In this document: positions 59,395 through 64,000 of the stretch, one piece after another
Numbering within the stretch: the stretch's first letter is position 1
Layout of the letters: each line of letters opens with the position of its first letter
NCBI RefSeq assembly: GCF_018449675.1
Contig: NZ_JAAVUZ010000003.1
Span: 1 to 64,000 of the forward strand
Direction: 5' to 3'
DNA from: Glaciihabitans sp. dw_435
GTDB lineage: Bacteria > Actinomycetota > Actinomycetes > Actinomycetales > Microbacteriaceae
DNA: 64,000 nucleotides
Notes under the pieces: model-generated
The model's input: only the letters and a program-made list of their open reading frames with translations
What the model was told of the DNA's origin: nothing
Databases searched by the model: none
Made by a program: the position numbers and the translations under genes

Positions 59395-61125
59395 CTAACG
59401 GGTCGGACGGTACGTGATCGGCAGCCGGCGGTCGCGGCCGAACGCCATTCCGCTGATCTTGGGTCCGATAGCTCCCTGACGACGCTTCCACTCGGAGCGG
59501 TCGACGAGCTTCGTGATGAAGTCGACGGTGTCCTCGTCGAAGCCGAGAGCGATGACATCCTCGCGCCCAAGCGCGCGCGTGACATACGCGTCCAGCAGGG
59601 CATCCAGTACCTCGTAGGGCGGCAGGGTGTCCTGGTCGGTCTGGTCCTCGCGCAGCTCAGCACTCGGGGGCTTCTCGATCGAGTTCACCGGGATGGGGCC
59701 GACCTCGCCGCGCGAGGCGGCGTACTCGTTGCGCCACCGCGCGAGTTCCCAGACCAGCAGCTTTGGTACGTCCTTGATCGGGGCAAATCCACCCGCCGAG
59801 TCGCCGTAAATGGTGGAGTAGCCCACCGACAGCTCGGTCTTGTTGCCGGTGGTGAGCACCAGGTGGTTGTCCATGTTCGACAGCCCCATGAGGATGATGC
59901 CGCGGATGCGCGCCTGCACGTTCTCTGCGGCGGTCCCGGTGAGCTTCAGCTGGGTCTCGACCGGCAGCACGAGGTCGGCGATCGCTTCGGTGGAGTAGTG
60001 GAACCCGATGTTGTCCGCGAGAACGTCGGCGTCCGACCGGGAGTGTTCCGAGCTGTAGCGGCTGGGCATGCTCACGCCCCACACGCGGTCGGCACCGATG
60101 GCATCTGCCGCGATGGCGGCACACACGGCGGAGTCAATGCCGCCGGACACCCCAAGAATCACCGAGGGGAAGCCGTTCTTCTGCACGTAATCGCGCAGTC
60201 CGAGCACGAGCGCGTTCCAGAGCTGCTCCCGGTCGTCGGGCAGCACCGCGATGTCAGGCTCGAGGCCGGGGAGGTCGTGGGGCACTCCGTCGAGAGTCAC
60301 CCGGGCTACGGCGTCCGGCAGCTGCACGTCCGTCGCCGGTTCCGCGTCGACATCGAGAACAAGCAGGTGCTCCACAAACTGCGGCGCGCGGGCAAGGATC
60401 GTGCCCGAGCCATCCACCACAACGCTGTCTCCGTCGAAGACGAGGTCGTCCTGGCCGCCGACGATGTTGACGTAGGCAACGATCGTGTCGGTCTCGGTCG
60501 CCCTGCGGGTGACGAGGGGGAGGCGCACCTCATCCTTGTCACGTTCGAAGGGCGAGGCGTTGATGACGACGAGCACTCCGGCGTCGGCCTGCAGCACCCG
60601 TCCAACCGGACCGCCGTCACGCCACAGGTCCTCGCAGACGAGGATTGCCACGTCGACGCCCTTGAGGCGCAACACGAGCAGTTCGTCGCCCGGAATGAAG
60701 ATGCGGTACTCGTCGAAGACGGAGTAGTTCGGAAGGTGATGCTTGGCGTAGCGGGCTTTGACGTGGCCGTGGTGAAGCACGCTCGCACAGTTTTGGGCGA
60801 TGGCGGTGGGCGCATTGCTCGTGCCGAGCAGCCGCGGCTCGAACGGTCCATCCGGGTGTCCGACGATCACGACGAGTTCGCCGAGACCCTCGTCCTGCAG
60901 GGATTTGGCGAGGGATGCCACGGCCTCACGCGACTGCGCAAGAAAACTGGGTCTCGAGGCGAGGTCCTCGATCGGGTACCCGCTGATGGCCATCTCACCG
61001 ACCGCCAACAGATCGGCGCCGCGCTCAGCGGCGCGCCGGGCGGCATCGAGAATCTGGGCGGAATTACCTACCAGATCGCCGACTACGGGGTTGGTCTGGG
61101 CGAGCGCCAAGCGAAGACGGGGCAT
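59395..61125 (-). CDS. nadE: Glutamine-dependent NAD+ synthetase
   Basis: A 576-residue two-domain enzyme that amidates NaAD to NAD+. The N-terminal nitrilase-type glutaminase (~1-260) has Glu in VGEMAISGYP, Lys in KHHLPNYSVFDEYR and Cys in LVCEDLWRDGG. The C-terminal synthetase (~270-576) has the ATP P-loop LGVSGGIDSAVC, then GVSMPSRYSSEHSRSDA and TGNKTELSVGYSTIYGDSAGG. ATG 61125 follows TAGGCT by 7 nt (leaderless type). Confidence 0.96.
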   Translation of the reverse strand: MPRLRLALAQTNPVVGDLVGNSAQILDAARRAAERGADLLAVGEMAISGYPIEDLASRPSFLAQSREAVASLAKSLQDEGLGELVVIVGHPDGPFEPRLLGTSNAPTAIAQNCASVLHHGHVKARYAKHHLPNYSVFDEYRIFIPGDELLVLRLKGVDVAILVCEDLWRDGGPVGRVLQADAGVLVVINASPFERDKDEVRLPLVTRRATETDTIVAYVNIVGGQDDLVFDGDSVVVDGSGTILARAPQFVEHLLVLDVDAEPATDVQLPDAVARVTLDGVPHDLPGLEPDIAVLPDDREQLWNALVLGLRDYVQKNGFPSVILGVSGGIDSAVCAAIAADAIGADRVWGVSMPSRYSSEHSRSDADVLADNIGFHYSTEAIADLVLPVETQLKLTGTAAENVQARIRGIILMGLSNMDNHLVLTTGNKTELSVGYSTIYGDSAGGFAPIKDVPKLLVWELARWRNEYAASRGEVGPIPVNSIEKPPSAELREDQTDQDTLPPYEVLDALLDAYVTRALGREDVIALGFDEDTVDFITKLVDRSEWKRRQGAIGPKISGMAFGRDRRLPITYRPTR

Positions 61126-61132
61126 AGCCAGT

Positions 61133-61138
61133 AGCCTA
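61133..61138 (-). promoter_or_regulatory. -10 box of a leaderless transcript (nadE)
   Basis: Minus-strand TAGGCT, then 7 nt, then ATG 61125. Confidence 0.5.
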
Positions 61139-61186
61139 ATAGCGCGCGGGGAAGGCCCCGTTTTCTTCCAGTCCTAGAGGAGCTTG

Positions 61187-62524
61187 ATGGACAAGCAGCG
61201 TGACTTCGTTCTTCGCACCATTGAAGAGCGAGGCATTAAGTTCATTCGCCTCTGGTTCACCGATGTTGTCGGCACCCTGAAGTCGGTCGCGATCGCGCCG
61301 GCCGAGGTGGAGGGCGCTTTCGCCGAGGGTCTCGGCTTCGACGGTTCCGCGATCCAGGGTCTGACCCGGTCGTACGAGGCCGACGTCCTGGCGCACCCGG
61401 ACCCCACCACGTTCCAGATTCTTCCGTGGCGCGGCGAGATCGATCCGACCGCCCGCATGTTCTGCGACATCACCACCCCCGACGGCCAGCCCGCCGTGGC
61501 GGACCCCCGCAATGTGCTCAAGCGTGCCCTTGCCCGTGCCGCCGACCGCGGCTTCACGTTCTACACGCACCCCGAGGTCGAGTTCTACCTGCTGAAGTCG
61601 AGCAAGTTCAAGAACGGCGGCCCCGAGCCCGTTGACTCCGCCGGCTACTTCGACAACGTTCCCGGTGGCACCGCCCACGACTTCCGTCGCCGTTCGGTGC
61701 GCATGCTCGAGGACCTCGGCATCTCGGTGGAGTTCAGTCACCACGAAGCCGGTCCCGGGCAGAACGAGATTGACCTCCGCTACGCCGACGCCCTGACCAC
61801 CGCGGACAACATCATGACGTTCCGCACCGTGATCAAGGAGGTGGCCATCGAGCAGGGCGTGTATGCGACTTTCATGCCGAAGCCGCTGTCGGGTCATCCC
61901 GGATCCGGCATGCACACGCACCTCTCTCTCTTTGAGGGCGACGCGAACGCATTCTTCGACCCGGCCGGGCAGTACCAGCTCTCCAAGATTGGCCGCCAGT
62001 TCGCCGCGGGCCTGCTGCGTCACGCACCTGAAATCACCGCGGTGACCAACCAGTTCGTCAACTCCTACAAGCGCCTCTGGGGTGGCGACGAGGCTCCGAG
62101 CTTCGTGACCTGGGGACACAACAACCGGTCGGCTCTCGTGCGTGTACCGCTGTACAAGCCCAACAAGGGTCAGAGTGCTCGCGTTGAGTACCGCGCGATC
62201 GACTCCGCCGCCAACCCGTACCTCGCCTACTCGCTCCTGCTGGCCGCCGGCCTCAAGGGAATCGAGGAGGAGTACGAGCTGCCGCCCGAGGCCGAGGATA
62301 ACGTTTGGTCGCTCAGTGACGCGGAGCGCCGCGCGCTCGGCTACAGCCAGCTTCCCGCGAGCCTCGACCACGCACTCTCGCTGATGGAGGACTCCGAGCT
62401 CGTCGCGGAGACGCTGGGCGAGCAGGTCTTCAACTACGTGCTGTCCAACAAGCGCCGTGACTGGAAGGACTACCGCGCCCAGGTCACGCCGTACGAGCTG
62501 GAGAGCAACCTAGAGATCCTCTAG
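61187..62524 (+). CDS. glnA2: Glutamine synthetase type I (GlnA2-like)
   Basis: A 445-residue GSI-alpha-type synthetase. RLWFTDVVGTLKSVAIAPAEVEGAFAEGLGFDGSAIQGL is the N-terminal domain. EVEFYLLK, HHEAGPGQNEIDLRYADAL, PKPLSGHPGSGMHTHLSL, the ATP loop KRLWGGDEAP and RVEYRAIDSAANPYLA are the active-site motifs. GSI-alpha enzymes lack the adenylylation tyrosine, so GlnE probably acts on another synthetase. It is the orthologue of mycobacterial glnA2, which likewise adjoins glnE. ATG 61187 with GAGGAG upstream is preferred over TTG 61184. Confidence 0.93.
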   Translation: MDKQRDFVLRTIEERGIKFIRLWFTDVVGTLKSVAIAPAEVEGAFAEGLGFDGSAIQGLTRSYEADVLAHPDPTTFQILPWRGEIDPTARMFCDITTPDGQPAVADPRNVLKRALARAADRGFTFYTHPEVEFYLLKSSKFKNGGPEPVDSAGYFDNVPGGTAHDFRRRSVRMLEDLGISVEFSHHEAGPGQNEIDLRYADALTTADNIMTFRTVIKEVAIEQGVYATFMPKPLSGHPGSGMHTHLSLFEGDANAFFDPAGQYQLSKIGRQFAAGLLRHAPEITAVTNQFVNSYKRLWGGDEAPSFVTWGHNNRSALVRVPLYKPNKGQSARVEYRAIDSAANPYLAYSLLLAAGLKGIEEEYELPPEAEDNVWSLSDAERRALGYSQLPASLDHALSLMEDSELVAETLGEQVFNYVLSNKRRDWKDYRAQVTPYELESNLEIL

Positions 62525-62532
62525 CTGGCACC

Positions 62533-64000
62533 ATGTACCGCAATCAGACGACGCTGACTGAGTTGGCCCGGCTCGGGTTCACCGAGCTGGGGTCGACGCG
62601 GGAGTTGCTTGATGACATCCCCGCCGAGTTGGTCGCCCACTTCGCGAACGCGGCGGACCCCGACCAGGCGCTGCGCCTGCTCACCCGCCTGCGGGAGAGC
62701 GCGCCGTCCGAGGTGGGCGCGGTGCTGCGCAACGAAGCGACATCGGCGCGACTGATTCGCCTGCTTGGGGCATCCGAAGGGCTCGGCGACTTCTTTCATC
62801 GTCATCCTGAGGAACTGGCGGCCCTTGGCACCCCGCTCTGGCCGCTTCCCTCGCCGGACGACTTCCGGGCGGACCTGGTGGAGTCGGTCCAGGGGTTACG
62901 GGATGACGAGGCGTTCGTCGCGCTGCGGGTGCGGTACCGGCGTCACCTCGCGCGCATCGCCGCGTGGGACCTGGAGAACACGGACCCGCTCATGGCCGTG
63001 TCATCCGTCACCGCCATGCTGTCCGACCTCGCCGGTGCCGCTCTGGATGCCTCGCTGGACGTCGCCCGCCGGTGCGTGCGGTTCCCCGCCGACGATGTCG
63101 CGCGAACGCGCCTGTCGATCATCGGAATGGGCAAGGCCGGCGCCCGCGAACTGAACTACGTCAGCGACGTGGACGTGATTTTCGTGGGTGAGGCGGCCGA
63201 TGGACTCAGCACCGACCGCGCGATGGAAATCGCCACCCGGCTTGCCATGCAGACGGCGCGGGGCATTCAGGAGCTGACGGTCGAGCCTGCCCTGTGGGAG
63301 GTCGACGCCAACCTGCGTCCCGAGGGCAAGGACGGCGCTCTCGTGCGCACCCTGGAGTCCCACCTCGCCTACTACGACCGGTGGGCACGCGGGTGGGAGT
63401 TTCAGGCGCTGTTGAAGGCGCGACCGCTCGCCGGCGACCTGGAACTCGGGGAGCGCTACGTGGCAGGTGTCTCCCCGCTCGTGTGGACGAGCGCATCCCG
63501 CGCCGGCTTCGTCGAATCGGTGCAGAAGATGCGGGAGCGCGTCACCGAGAACATCCCACCCGAAGACCGCGACATCCAGGTGAAGCTGGGACCCGGCGGG
63601 CTGCGGGACATCGAGTTCACCATCCAGCTGCTCCAGCTCGTGCATGGACAGCACGACGACCAGGTGCGGCAGGCGGCGACCCTGCCTGCCCTCGTGGCGC
63701 TGGCGGCCCAGGGCTACATCGGGCGGGTCGAGGCCGCCGAATTCTCCCGTGACTACCGCTTCCTCCGCCTCATCGAGCACCGCCTGCAGCTGACCCGGCT
63801 CATCCGCACGCACATGATGCCGCGGGACCCCGAGGCGGTGCGCGTGCTCGCGCGGTCGACGGGGCTGTACGCGAACGGGTCCGACTTCACCGCAAGCTGG
63901 CAACGCACCAAGCAGGCGGTGCGCTCGCTCCACGAGCGTCTCTTCTACCGCCCGCTGCTGTCCGCCGTCGCGTCGCTGCCGGGAGACGAGCTCACGCTGT
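62533..64000 (+). CDS. glnE: Glutamine synthetase adenylyltransferase/deadenylase, 5' part
   Basis: The first ~489 residues of an ~1000-residue enzyme that modifies glutamine synthetase in response to nitrogen state; the gene runs off the window. The N-terminal nucleotidyltransferase (deadenylase) motif is SIIGMGKAGARELNYVSDVDVIFVG, with the two metal aspartates in DVD. The segment LGPGGLRDIEFTIQLLQLVHG and the helical linker RLIEHRLQLTRLIRTHMMP follow. ATG 62533 is 8 nt after glnA2. The reading is open through 64000. Confidence 0.95.
   Translation, partial: MYRNQTTLTELARLGFTELGSTRELLDDIPAELVAHFANAADPDQALRLLTRLRESAPSEVGAVLRNEATSARLIRLLGASEGLGDFFHRHPEELAALGTPLWPLPSPDDFRADLVESVQGLRDDEAFVALRVRYRRHLARIAAWDLENTDPLMAVSSVTAMLSDLAGAALDASLDVARRCVRFPADDVARTRLSIIGMGKAGARELNYVSDVDVIFVGEAADGLSTDRAMEIATRLAMQTARGIQELTVEPALWEVDANLRPEGKDGALVRTLESHLAYYDRWARGWEFQALLKARPLAGDLELGERYVAGVSPLVWTSASRAGFVESVQKMRERVTENIPPEDRDIQVKLGPGGLRDIEFTIQLLQLVHGQHDDQVRQAATLPALVALAAQGYIGRVEAAEFSRDYRFLRLIEHRLQLTRLIRTHMMPRDPEAVRVLARSTGLYANGSDFTASWQRTKQAVRSLHERLFYRPLLSAVASLPGDELTL

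Overview
The window is high-GC chromosomal DNA of an actinobacterium, most likely a member of the Microbacteriaceae. This rests on gene content and order: the block ahpE / aceE / PucR-type regulator / fabD-fabH-acpP-fabF, the pair glnA2-glnE near panB and nadE, a DUF3145 gene, a polyphosphate glucokinase, a type A RNase P RNA with the usual actinobacterial core, and many genes whose start codon lies 6-7 nt after a TANNNT -10 box (leaderless mRNAs). I see no complete insertion sequence, prophage, CRISPR array or integrase.

Region by region. 1-9.3 kb is accessory and partly decayed. It holds a tRNA 3' end, a truncated amidohydrolase start divergent from an intact Tat-exported amidohydrolase operon, and an oxidoreductase island (aldo/keto reductase and zinc alcohol dehydrogenase, plus remnants of an MFS exporter and an SDR) flanked by two paralogous MmyB-type XRE regulators. 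9.3-12.4 kb carries small conserved proteins (GrpB, DUF1801, DUF1684). 12.4-15.9 kb is an aldehyde-oxidation unit: GAF/winged-helix regulator, aldehyde dehydrogenase, DUF779. 16-24.1 kb has an exonuclease/DNA polymerase, a translationally coupled padR-ABC ATPase-FtsX permease operon, a GT4 glycosyltransferase and a DUF3145 gene. 24.2-32.7 kb is the core block linking pyruvate dehydrogenase E1 to type II fatty acid synthesis, with a divergent peroxiredoxin.

32.9-44.7 kb contains two membrane proteins (DUF1003, DUF1345), tRNA-Val(TAC), a lipoprotein, a type III glutamine synthetase, a DMT exporter, a 1141-residue NCS1-type permease with a ~675-residue disordered repetitive N-terminus, a NIF3 protein, a coiled-coil protein with a decayed zinc ribbon, and a DUF222/HNH protein. 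rnpB follows at 44.9-45.3 kb. The VIT-family gene facing it has no stop codon until it is deep inside rnpB on the opposite strand. 46.1-54.6 kb is a full Kdp potassium system: an unnamed small membrane peptide, then kdpF, A, B, C, D and E, read leftward from a promoter with helically phased CCCTAACG repeats. 54.6-64 kb carries ppgK, map, a 56-residue gene, panB, an ArsR/MFS pair, nadE, glnA2 and the 5' part of glnE.

How the genes work together. Several units pair a regulator with its probable target by a 4-nt overlap (padR with the ABC transporter, arsR with the MFS exporter, kdpD with kdpE). The aldehyde unit, the kdp promoter and the padR and arsR promoters carry visible repeats or palindromes that are good operator candidates. 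I found no complete new multi-gene system. The strongest unusual items are the permease fusion, the extra Kdp peptide, the rnpB/VIT antisense overlap and several repeat arrays.
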